DNA from: Bacteriovorax sp. PP10
GTDB taxonomy: Bacteria > Bdellovibrionota > Bacteriovoracia > Bacteriovoracales > Bacteriovoracaceae
Direction of reading: 5' to 3'
DNA: 64,000 nt
Assembly (NCBI RefSeq): GCF_035013165.1
Contig: NZ_JAYGJQ010000002.1
Location: 1,240,001-1,304,000, forward strand
The notes beneath the pieces were generated by a model, which did not search any database, was not told where the DNA came from, and worked only from the letters and a program-made list of their open reading frames with translations. A program made the translations under genes and the position numbers. This document shows, piece by piece, positions 45,958 to 54,049 of this stretch; within the stretch, counting starts at the first letter, position 1, and every line of letters begins with the position of its first letter.

Positions 45958-48657
45958 ATGCTGAAATTAATTAAAAATTTCATTATTTATTCTATCGTAA
46001 TGTTTACGGTGAGCGGATGTTTTTCTCCGGAAACTCTGGTTAGTTTAAAACATAAAATTCTTGGCACTGAAAACGACAACCCTGTAAATAATCCAAATAA
46101 TGTTTTAAGTTCATTAAGTGTAAATGGTAGTAGCTTTTGCCTGACCCAAGGTAATGGAAATCGTTTGTGTTGGGGAGGGCAGTCCGATTATGCAAAAACA
46201 GAAACTTTTTCAGCGGTTCCATCTGTTTTAAAAAATAAAACAATTAAAAAAATAAGTGTCGCGACTTCCCATTCATGTGTGATCGCCAATGATGATAAAG
46301 TTTATTGTTGGGGAGCAGGTGAAGAGGGGCAGTTAGGTAATGGGCAATTTGAGACTTCAAGCATACCTGTTGCTGTTGATACTTCCGGAGTTTTGAGCGG
46401 AAAGACGATGGTTGAAGTTTATGCTCGTTCAGAGAATACTTGTGCTGTTGATAGTAATAGCATTATTTATTGTTGGGGAAATGGGGAGTATGGACAATTA
46501 GGTGATGGTGGAGTCCTGGATGCAAATCGAAAATCATCAGTTCCCGTTTTGATTGATATGACTTTACTTGCGGGAAAAACAATAAAGCAATTTGTTAATA
46601 AAGGTCCAGCTTCATGTGTTCTTGCTAGTGATGATAATGCTTATTGTTGGGGGATTAACTTAGTTGGAACTTTAGGAGAGGGGAGTGGAAATGTTGATGT
46701 TAATGGAAACTACATTAATTCAACGAGTCCGGTGCAAGTACAAATGCCAGGTGCCTTAACGATTAAAAAATTAGGTGAAAGTTTCGGTGGGGCCAATTGT
46801 GCTTTAGCTTCAGATGATAATGTTTATTGCTGGGGTTATGGAGGATTTCGAATATCCAACCTAGCAAATAGAGACACTCCTGCAATTGAATCTATTGGTG
46901 TGAGTGGAACGATTAAATCCTTATATATGGGGGAGTATAATGCCTGTGCCATCACAACAAGTGATGTTGGTTATTGCTGGGGGAGAGGGGCCACTGGGGC
47001 CATCGGTAATAATAATATTAGTAATCAAGATGCTGCACTTGTAACTCCTGTTGGTTCACTGGCCGCAGGATTTAAATCGTTTACTGTAGGTAGTAAAACT
47101 GTATGTGCCATTGCATTAGATGATAAAATTTATTGCTGGGGACAAGGCACAAATGGGCAACTTGGAAATGGTGCTAATTCTAATTCATTAGTTCCCGTTC
47201 CTGTCGATATGTCTGGTGTTTTAAATAATAAAATAATTACAAAAATTCAAATTGATTATGAAAGAGTCTGTGCATTCGCCACTGATAATGAAATTTATTG
47301 TTGGGGATTGGGCGCAGCTGGAACGATTGGTGACGGTGCTAATAATAGTACAAATGTTCCGACGCTTTTAAATAAAACTGGGAATCTCATCGGAAAAACA
47401 TTTAACAGTTTAGAAGGTAGTGACTACGATTCGACATGTGCAATAGCGAGTGATGATAAAGTTTATTGCTGGGGACGCGGTAGCTCACCGATGGGTGAAC
47501 CTGAATTAGGAACAGGACGTTCGGCATCAGGATATACTCCTACAGAAGTTTATTCGCACAATATTTCAAATCAACCCATTTTAAATGTTATCTATAGCAA
47601 AAATAATCGAGATGGTGGTACGTGTTTACAGGTCAGTAATGGGGATGTTTATTGTGGAGCTAACTCTTCTGCAATGATTTATCAATTTTCTTTGGGTAGT
47701 CAAAAAATTAAAGAATTATTTTACGATGAATCAAATGATGCTCAGTGCTTTATCGATGATAATGACCTCGTTTCTTGCTGGGGAGAGTATGAAGATGTAA
47801 TGGGAAATGCAGTTATAAGTAAATCTCCTATACCCAGGCCAATAGATTTCAGTGGTGCTTTAAATAATAAAACAATTAAAAAATTAGTTATGGGTTATCA
47901 ATATGCTTGTGTGCTGGCCAGTGATCAACAAGTTTATTGCTGGGGATATGAAGATTATGTTGGTAATGGAGTATCGTCAAATGCCTTAGTGCCAACACCG
48001 ATTGACACGACAGGTGTTTTATCCGGCCTAGAAATAAATTTTTTATTTGCAAAAGCAGATGGTGGTACGTGTGTGATCGCCGATAACCAAAGAGTTTATT
48101 GTTGGGGGTACGGTACTGGTAATGGAGATATTTCTGGTAATGCAATTCTTTCACCGGTTGAGGTTAGTTTACCTGCTGGAGTTAAAATAGAGAAGTATTC
48201 TGCGGGGCCATATGCAACATACTTATTAAGTGATGATGGAGATATTTATAGCTGGGGATATGGAGGAAATGGATTGCTTGGTAATGGGGCAGCTATTGAT
48301 TCTTTGATTCCTGTTGTCGTCTCTAAACCTGGGGCACTTGCTACTAAAAAATTCTTATCTGTCAGTGGATCTGAATCTCATACGTGTGCTATTGATGAAG
48401 ACTCTCAAGTTTATTGTTGGGGATACGGTAGTGACGGAAATTTAGGTAATAACAGTACAAGTGATTCAAATGTCCCAGTTGCTATTTCAACTTCGGGTGT
48501 AATGAGCGGTAAGAGTACACATAGCTTAATAAGTTTATGGTCTACGACTTGCGCTCTTAGTTTTGATGAAGATGTTTATTGTTGGGGGGCAGGGCAATTA
48601 GGTAATAACACGAGCACTGGCTCTCTTGTACCGGTTGAAGTCCGTTATACACCATAA
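45958..48657 (+). CDS. RCC1-repeat lipoprotein
   Basis: 899 aa. Lipobox VSGC gives Cys21. After a short Asn-rich linker the rest is about 16 RCC1-type repeats of roughly 50 residues, each with a core like CAIASDDKVYCWGxGxxGQLGNG. Sixteen blades would make about two seven-bladed propellers. Fifteen repeats keep two cysteines nine residues apart; repeat 14 (LLSDDGDIYSWG) lacks both. Likely exposed on or at the outer membrane and binding a protein or glycan. ATG at 45958 is used; the TTG at 45955 precedes it. The AT-rich repeats of the DNA (GTTTATTGTTGGGG) would favour unequal recombination. Confidence 0.9.
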   Translation: MLKLIKNFIIYSIVMFTVSGCFSPETLVSLKHKILGTENDNPVNNPNNVLSSLSVNGSSFCLTQGNGNRLCWGGQSDYAKTETFSAVPSVLKNKTIKKISVATSHSCVIANDDKVYCWGAGEEGQLGNGQFETSSIPVAVDTSGVLSGKTMVEVYARSENTCAVDSNSIIYCWGNGEYGQLGDGGVLDANRKSSVPVLIDMTLLAGKTIKQFVNKGPASCVLASDDNAYCWGINLVGTLGEGSGNVDVNGNYINSTSPVQVQMPGALTIKKLGESFGGANCALASDDNVYCWGYGGFRISNLANRDTPAIESIGVSGTIKSLYMGEYNACAITTSDVGYCWGRGATGAIGNNNISNQDAALVTPVGSLAAGFKSFTVGSKTVCAIALDDKIYCWGQGTNGQLGNGANSNSLVPVPVDMSGVLNNKIITKIQIDYERVCAFATDNEIYCWGLGAAGTIGDGANNSTNVPTLLNKTGNLIGKTFNSLEGSDYDSTCAIASDDKVYCWGRGSSPMGEPELGTGRSASGYTPTEVYSHNISNQPILNVIYSKNNRDGGTCLQVSNGDVYCGANSSAMIYQFSLGSQKIKELFYDESNDAQCFIDDNDLVSCWGEYEDVMGNAVISKSPIPRPIDFSGALNNKTIKKLVMGYQYACVLASDQQVYCWGYEDYVGNGVSSNALVPTPIDTTGVLSGLEINFLFAKADGGTCVIADNQRVYCWGYGTGNGDISGNAILSPVEVSLPAGVKIEKYSAGPYATYLLSDDGDIYSWGYGGNGLLGNGAAIDSLIPVVVSKPGALATKKFLSVSGSESHTCAIDEDSQVYCWGYGSDGNLGNNSTSDSNVPVAISTSGVMSGKSTHSLISLWSTTCALSFDEDVYCWGAGQLGNNTSTGSLVPVEVRYTP

Positions 48658-48662
48658 AAAAT

Positions 48663-49364
48663 TTAGTATTGAGGACGAGTCAGATACTCTATCGGATCAG
48701 CAATCCCAGCTTTTTGAAATCCACGCAATCTCAGAGCACATGAATCACAAACACCACAAGCTTTATCGTTTCTCTCATAACAAGACCAAGAAAATTGTAA
48801 TGGCGCTTTTAGTTCAACGGCCTTTTTAACAATCTCATCTTTCTTTAAGAAGATAACTGGAGTGACAACTTTGATGTCGCCGTCTTTCGTTCCTTCTTTA
48901 ATCAAATTATTGATAGCTTCGTAGTAAGAAGGTCTGCAGTCAGGATACCCTGATGAGTCTTCGTAAACAGCACCGATGTAGATTCTCTTAGCACCAATCA
49001 CTTCTGCCCATGAAACGGCCATAGAGATGATGTGAGTGTTTCTAAATGGCACGTATGAATCAGGAATTTCTTCTGAGTCGTCGCCTTTGTATTTCTTAAC
49101 GTCGATTTTATCGTCAGTAAGAGATGAGCCTCCAATTTGTTTTAGGAAGCTCACGTCGATAATTTTTTGGTGAGAAGCAGGCACGTTGTAGAATTCAGCA
49201 ATCTTCTTAAAGCTTTCTAATTCACGCTCTTCAGTTTTTTGGCCGTAGTTTAAATGCAAGAAAGCAAGATTTTCATATTCTGTATTGGCGATCGCTGCAC
49301 ACACAAGTGAGTCCATTCCACCGCTTACTAAACATACTGCTAAATCTTTACTTTTTGTTGTCAT
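48663..49364 (-). CDS. queC: 7-cyano-7-deazaguanine synthase
   Basis: Makes preQ0 for queuosine from carboxydeazaguanine. The PP-loop is CLVSGGMDSLVCAAI near residue 11. The zinc-binding C-terminus is SCYERNDKACGVCDSCALR (four cysteines, about 197-215), and PFRNTHIISMAVSWAEV lies in between. Length 233 aa is typical. It starts six bases after the phosphohexomutase stop, so it is cotranscribed with it; no preQ1 riboswitch is possible in that gap. queD/queE/queF are not in the window. Confidence 0.96.
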   Translation of the reverse strand: MTTKSKDLAVCLVSGGMDSLVCAAIANTEYENLAFLHLNYGQKTEERELESFKKIAEFYNVPASHQKIIDVSFLKQIGGSSLTDDKIDVKKYKGDDSEEIPDSYVPFRNTHIISMAVSWAEVIGAKRIYIGAVYEDSSGYPDCRPSYYEAINNLIKEGTKDGDIKVVTPVIFLKKDEIVKKAVELKAPLQFSWSCYERNDKACGVCDSCALRLRGFQKAGIADPIEYLTRPQY

Positions 49365-49370
49365 AAAATT

Positions 49371-51098
49371 CTACGCTCTTTCTGATGCCGCCTTAAAATA
49401 ATCTAGGAACTGTGTAGCTTTGATTTCGGCGTTTAGTTTTTTGTTAGCTAACGTTCCTTCTTTTTCCTGGATCATAATATAAAATTTGATCTTAGGTTCA
49501 GTACCCGATGGTCTTAAATAAACCTGGTTCCCGTTTTCGAAAAAGAAACCTATCACATTACTCTTAGGAAGTCCTTCGATTCCCTTTGAGTAGTCTTTAA
49601 TATTTGCAATAGCATTCCCTAGAATGTTGTTATCGCTGAAGTTCCTGAAGTTTGTCATGATTCGTGAAATTTTTTCAGATCCTTCGATCCCAAAATAGTC
49701 CAAAGACAATAAATCTTCTCTAGAAAAACCGAATTCTTCATAGATTTTATCGAGAGCTTCAAGGAGGTTGCGACCTTTTAGCTTGTGGAAAAGGGCCACT
49801 TCCGCCATTTGAGACACCGAGCTCACACCATCTTTATCGCGAGCGAAAGTATGGCAAAGGTAACCGAATGACTCTTCTGTAGCGAAGATAAACTTCTTTT
49901 GCGGCTGAGTTTTTTCCAGCTCGTTCATTTTTCCACAGATCCATTTGAACCCAGTCAGAGTATTGAAAACTTCAACACCATAAGAGTGAGCGATAGTATC
50001 CAGGAGTGGAGTTGTTACGATTGATTTAACAACGTAGTTTTCTCCAGTCAGTGTTCCTTTTCTTTTCATTTCAGAAAGGATGTAGTGAACTTTTAAAATC
50101 CCGATCTGGTTACCTGTTAAGTATTCAACGACACCGTTAACTTTAATGGCAACGCCAAGACGATCTGTATCCGGATCTGAACCCATAACGATATCAGCTT
50201 TAAGTTTATCCATTAAATCTACGGCCATTTTTAATGCCGATGGATTTTCAGGGTTCGGGCTTTTTACAGTAGGGAATCTTCCGTCTGGTTGTGCTTGTTC
50301 TGGAACAACATGAACGTCAGTGAATCCTAAATCTTTCAGGGCACGCGAACATGGAACAAGACCTGCTCCGTGAATAGGAGTGTAGACGATCTTTAGTTTA
50401 CCGCCATTCTCACGGCAAAGATCAGGATTGATCATCGCTTTATGAATGGCCTTGTAATAATTTTCTTCGACTTCATCCTTGATCCATTCAATCAGTCCTG
50501 CTTTTTCTCCGTCAGCAAATGGCATCACTTTTACAGAAGAAAAATCTGTAATCGAGTTGTAGTTGTTGATGATGTTTTGATCATTCGGTGGAGTCACTTG
50601 TGCTCCATCAGACCAGAAAACTTTGTATCCATTGTACTCAGGAGGATTGTGAGAGGCCGTCACCATAACTCCTGCCATCGACTTGTGAGTACGGATTGCA
50701 AAAGATAATAGAGCAACTGGATTTAAATGTTTGTAGATATAAGCTTTGATTCCATTACCGGCCATAACTTCAGCGGCCACTTGAGCCAATTCAAACGACA
50801 TGATTCTTGAGTCATAACTGATGCACATGCTTGGGTTTGATGATTTTTGTGCAAGGACTTCAGAGCATAGTGCCTGAGTTGCTTTTCTAATCGTATAAAT
50901 ATTAATTCGGTTAATACCCTGACCTAGGATGCTTCTCATCCCACCAGTTCCAAACTCGAGGTCTTTATAGAAGCACTCGTCAATTTGTTTGGTATTGTTC
51001 GTATCTATGAGTGCTTGGATTTCTGCACGCGATTCAGGGCTAAAATAAGTGTTCTGGGCCCATGCTTTTGCTTTATCAAGAGTTGTTTTAGTACTCAT
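49371..51098 (-). CDS. Phosphoglucomutase / phosphomannomutase family protein
   Basis: Alpha-D-phosphohexomutase of 575 aa, probably glucose-1-P/glucose-6-P interconversion (PGM2-like). LEFGTGGMRSILGQGINRIN lies near residue 50. The phosphoserine loop is VMVTASHNPPEYNGYKV near 138-154, the metal loop GSDPDTDRLGVA near 300, and the sugar-binding GFKWICGKM and ATEESFGYL follow. The ATG at 51098 has GAGGAC eight bases upstream. A longer reading up to 51299 runs across the divergent ferredoxin gene and is not used. queC is downstream in the same unit. Confidence 0.92.
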   Translation of the reverse strand: MSTKTTLDKAKAWAQNTYFSPESRAEIQALIDTNNTKQIDECFYKDLEFGTGGMRSILGQGINRINIYTIRKATQALCSEVLAQKSSNPSMCISYDSRIMSFELAQVAAEVMAGNGIKAYIYKHLNPVALLSFAIRTHKSMAGVMVTASHNPPEYNGYKVFWSDGAQVTPPNDQNIINNYNSITDFSSVKVMPFADGEKAGLIEWIKDEVEENYYKAIHKAMINPDLCRENGGKLKIVYTPIHGAGLVPCSRALKDLGFTDVHVVPEQAQPDGRFPTVKSPNPENPSALKMAVDLMDKLKADIVMGSDPDTDRLGVAIKVNGVVEYLTGNQIGILKVHYILSEMKRKGTLTGENYVVKSIVTTPLLDTIAHSYGVEVFNTLTGFKWICGKMNELEKTQPQKKFIFATEESFGYLCHTFARDKDGVSSVSQMAEVALFHKLKGRNLLEALDKIYEEFGFSREDLLSLDYFGIEGSEKISRIMTNFRNFSDNNILGNAIANIKDYSKGIEGLPKSNVIGFFFENGNQVYLRPSGTEPKIKFYIMIQEKEGTLANKKLNAEIKATQFLDYFKAASERA

Positions 51099-51201
51099 AC
51101 AATCTGTCCTCATTGGTTGATAGGGGGTTATTCTAGCAAATAACTCTTCATAGATCACAACTTTTTCGCTATGATGGTGAACGAAATATTCCGGAGGATT
51201 T

Positions 51202-51450
51202 ATGGCCAATAAAATGATGAAACACAAAATGAACATACCAGGGCCTTGGTACTGCACAGATCCAGATGATGACAACGGAGAAGGGTGTATTGCCTGCAAC
51301 GTTTGTTATACTGGTGCCCCTGAGTTTTTTAAAGAAGACGAAGATGGAAATGCGTACATTTATAAGCAACCGGTAAGTCCTGCAGATATCGAATTATGCC
51401 AAGAGCAATTAGAAGCTTGTCCTGTCGCTTCAATTGGTAAAGACGGTTAA
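51202..51450 (+). CDS. Single-cluster [4Fe-4S] ferredoxin
   Basis: 82 aa. Cys29, Cys32 and Cys35 (GCIACNVCYTGAP) with Cys73 (EACPVAS) form one [4Fe-4S] site. The fourth position of the first motif is Ala39, so there is no second cluster. Cys18 and Cys66 are extra and may pair as in other monocluster ferredoxins. Very acidic. Its stop shares a base with the antiporter start (TAATG), so the two are cotranslated; no obvious enzyme partner is close. Confidence 0.92.
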   Translation: MANKMMKHKMNIPGPWYCTDPDDDNGEGCIACNVCYTGAPEFFKEDEDGNAYIYKQPVSPADIELCQEQLEACPVASIGKDG

Positions 51451-52733
51451 TGACGGCTTCAACGCTCGAAATTATCTCGACGATTTTATTTTTTATCGCA
51501 ATCGTTCATACATTTTTGGTCAGCAAGTTCGAACATATTGCTGACCAAAAAGTTAAAGGATCAATGAGCGCGAATATTTGGCATTACCTTGCTGAAGTTG
51601 AAGTCGTTTTTGGACTGTGGGCGTTGGTTTTTATTACGGCTTACATTGCTCTTTCGGGTCCAACCGAAGCGATCCAGTATCTTGATACATTAAATTACAC
51701 CGAACCTGCTTTTGTTTTTGTGATCATGTGTATAGCAGCAACAAGACCAGTCATCTTACTTGCGACTAAGATTATTCAATTCTTTGCCAGGCTTCTTCCT
51801 TTTCAGGAGAAGATGTCTTTTTATTTATCTGCTTTAATTATCGGGCCATTGCTTGGATCTTTTATTACAGAGCCGGCAACGATGACGGTCACAGCGCTTA
51901 TTTTGCTTGATAGCTTTTACAAAGAACAAGTCTCACTGAGATTTAAATACGCAACAATGGGACTACTTTTTGTTAACGTTTCCATTGGGGGAACGCTGAC
52001 TCATTTTGCAGCTCCGCCTGTTTTAATGGTCGCGACAAAATGGAACTGGGGAACTCTTTATATGCTCGAGCACTTCGGGTATAAATCAGTTCTGGCGATT
52101 ATTATCTCAACTGCACTTTATGCATTCCATTTTAGAAAAGAGCTAAGCGGGTATGTAAAAGTAAAACAACAAAAAGATGATTATCTTATCCCGAAGTGGT
52201 GGAAGATTTTTGCTCACGTTGTCTTTTTATTTTTAGTTGTCTATACAGCTCATCATCCAAAAGTTTTCATTGGAGTTTTTTGTTTCTTCCTAGGATTTGT
52301 AAAAATCACCGAGAAGTATCAGGATGCTCTAAAAATTAAAACAGCATTTCTCGTTGCCTTTTTCCTGGCGGGATTAGTGACTCTAGGTTCAATGCAGGCA
52401 TGGTGGCTTCAACCGTTATTATCAAAGATGGGTGATCTGACATTATTTTTGGGAGCGACAGCTCTGACGGCCATTACAGACAATGCGGCCTTGACTTATC
52501 TAGGTTCACTAGTCGATCTCTCAGATGCATCTAAATACGCTTTAGTGGCAGGAGCGGTGTGTGGTGGTGGATTAACGGTTATTGCAAACGCTCCAAACCC
52601 AGCTGGATTTGGAATTCTAAAAGATACATTTGGTGCTGATGGAATTAATCCAGTAAGACTTTTCTTGTATGCATTAATACCCACAATCATTTCTGTCTTA
52701 TGTTTATTAATGCTCCCAAGTTTTAATTATTAA
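51450..52733 (+). CDS. Putative Na+/H+ antiporter
   Basis: 427-aa membrane protein of the putative Na+/H+ antiporter family (PF07399-like), with about 11 hydrophobic segments. GPLLGSFITEPATMTVTALI near residue 132 and ITDNAALTYLGSLVDLSD near 345 are the charged or conserved helices expected to carry ions, and GGGLTVIANAPNPAGFGIL is a likely re-entrant loop. The charge specificity is inferred. Coupled to the ferredoxin by a one-base overlap. Its TAA shares the TTAA palindrome with the ilvE stop. Confidence 0.82.
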   Translation: MTASTLEIISTILFFIAIVHTFLVSKFEHIADQKVKGSMSANIWHYLAEVEVVFGLWALVFITAYIALSGPTEAIQYLDTLNYTEPAFVFVIMCIAATRPVILLATKIIQFFARLLPFQEKMSFYLSALIIGPLLGSFITEPATMTVTALILLDSFYKEQVSLRFKYATMGLLFVNVSIGGTLTHFAAPPVLMVATKWNWGTLYMLEHFGYKSVLAIIISTALYAFHFRKELSGYVKVKQQKDDYLIPKWWKIFAHVVFLFLVVYTAHHPKVFIGVFCFFLGFVKITEKYQDALKIKTAFLVAFFLAGLVTLGSMQAWWLQPLLSKMGDLTLFLGATALTAITDNAALTYLGSLVDLSDASKYALVAGAVCGGGLTVIANAPNPAGFGILKDTFGADGINPVRLFLYALIPTIISVLCLLMLPSFNY

Positions 52734-53815
52734 GGAAGAGTTTTCGGCTCAACTGTCGCAATCCATTTGTACGTATCAGCGACACGTCCTTCTTGAATCG
52801 CCAGAAGCTTTTCTCTTAACTCCATTGAGATTTTTCCTTCAGGGAAGTGAAGAGGGATACGCTCTCCATCTGATTCACCAAAGTAGTTAATCGGCGTAAT
52901 GATGGCCGCTGTTCCGCAAGCGAAGGCCTCAGTACATCTTCCAGCTCTTATATCTTCAATCAATTCATTGATGTCGATATTTTTTTCGTGAACTGTGTAA
53001 CCAGAGTCGCGAGCAAGAGCGATTAATGATTTTCTTGTAATACCATCTAAGATTGTATCGCTGATTTTCGGAGTACAAAGTTCATTGTTGATCACAACAA
53101 AAACGTTCATCCCTGACATTTCTTCGATGTATTTTCTTTCTCTGGCATCAAGCCAAAGTGTCTGAACAAATCCTAATTGTTTTGTTTTGATGGCCGCAGA
53201 TAAACCAGCAGCATAGTTTCCACCAGCTTTTGCAAACCCAGTTCCACCAGGGAAAGCGCGTGCATTTTCTCTTTCGATGTAAACTGAAAGTCCTTCAGAT
53301 GTGTTTGAAAAATATGATCCAGACGCTGAAGCAATAACCATGAAACGGAATTTTTCAGCAGGCTTAATTCCTAGAGACTCTTCAGTCGCAAACATAAACG
53401 GACGAAGATAAAGTGATTCACCTGATCTTCTTGGAACGAAGTTCGCTGTATAAGACACGAGTTCGAAAACTGAATCCATAAAAATATTATGAGGTATATG
53501 TGGCATCGCCATTCTTTCTGCAGAACGGTTGAAGCGCAAGTAGTTTTCTTCCGGACGGAAGATGAAAGGGCCTTGACCATTTACACGGTAAGCTTTCATT
53601 CCTTCAAAAATTTCCTGAGCGTAATGCAGAACTTTTGCTGTCGGATACATTGTGATCGGGCCGTAAGGAAGAAGCTCTAGTGGCCCCCATTTTCCTTTTT
53701 CATAAGTACAGCTCGCCATCACCGGAGTCATGACATTACCAAAACCTAAAGTCTCTGGAAGTTGGTAATCTGAAATGGCCTTTTTTAGACCAGGGTCTAT
53801 CGTAATTTGAGTCAT
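52730..53815 (-). CDS. ilvE: Branched-chain amino acid aminotransferase
   Basis: PLP enzyme (fold IV) of 361 aa, the long type found in BCAT1-like bacterial enzymes. Motifs are LPYGPITMYPTAKVLHYAQE, EIFEGMKAYR near 70, LYLRPFMFATEESLGI near 135, and the PLP lysine in GGTGFAKAGGNYAAGLSA near 200. ERKYIEEMSGMNVFVV and ITRKSLIALARDSGY complete the active site. It has its own promoter (53854-53881) and no other ilv gene nearby. Confidence 0.96.
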   Translation of the reverse strand: MTQITIDPGLKKAISDYQLPETLGFGNVMTPVMASCTYEKGKWGPLELLPYGPITMYPTAKVLHYAQEIFEGMKAYRVNGQGPFIFRPEENYLRFNRSAERMAMPHIPHNIFMDSVFELVSYTANFVPRRSGESLYLRPFMFATEESLGIKPAEKFRFMVIASASGSYFSNTSEGLSVYIERENARAFPGGTGFAKAGGNYAAGLSAAIKTKQLGFVQTLWLDARERKYIEEMSGMNVFVVINNELCTPKISDTILDGITRKSLIALARDSGYTVHEKNIDINELIEDIRAGRCTEAFACGTAAIITPINYFGESDGERIPLHFPEGKISMELREKLLAIQEGRVADTYKWIATVEPKTLP

Positions 53816-53853
53816 AACTATCCTAAATAAAAAGTATAAGCAAAAGTTGAGGC

Positions 53854-53881
53854 ATTATATCCAATATTGCTCAAGAAACAA
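53854..53881 (-). promoter_or_regulatory. Sigma-70-like promoter of ilvE
   Basis: On the minus strand, TTGTTT (53881-53876) and a perfect TATAAT (53859-53854) are 16 bases apart. Transcription would begin near 53847, about 32 bases before the ilvE ATG, leaving room for a short leader with AGGAT before the start. Confidence 0.65.
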
Positions 53882-53952
53882 AAAAAAAAGCTTCGGATGA
53901 CTAAACAAGTCGTAGGTTTTTAGCACTAATCAGTTAATTACGCTGCGAAGCT
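53882..53952 (-). other. Structured element with T-run, possible terminator or small RNA end
   Basis: Arms AGCTTCG (53889-53895) and CGAAGCT (53946-53952) enclose 50 bases that can form a second stem, ATGACT with AGTCGT (53897-53913, one G-T pair). Read leftwards, the closing arm runs into a T-tract, as in an intrinsic terminator. It lies upstream of the ilvE promoter, so it would end a leftward transcript that starts in the cheA leader. No such gene is identified. Confidence 0.4.
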
Positions 53953-53977
53953 GAATAAAAATAAAGGTAGAAATTCC

Positions 53978-54004
53978 TAACTAACGCAAAGGAGATACCG
54001 ATAA
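53978..54004 (+). promoter_or_regulatory. Sigma-28 (FliA)-like promoter of the che operon
   Basis: TAAC at 53978-53981, then 15 bases, then ACCGATAA at 53997-54004. The flagellar consensus is TAAA-N15-GCCGATAA, so the spacing is exact, 3 of 4 bases match in the -35 and 7 of 8 in the -10. Transcription would begin near 54012, about 38 bases before the cheA ATG. Confidence 0.65.
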
Positions 54005-54049
54005 ATTTAGCGGACAAGTTTTTACAATTCCAAAGAGAGAGAAGATTTT

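Noticed and set aside
51099-51299. Longer N-terminus for the phosphohexomutase
   Set aside because: It would run antisense through the well-supported ferredoxin gene and its sequence is not like the family; the start at 51098 has a good Shine-Dalgarno.
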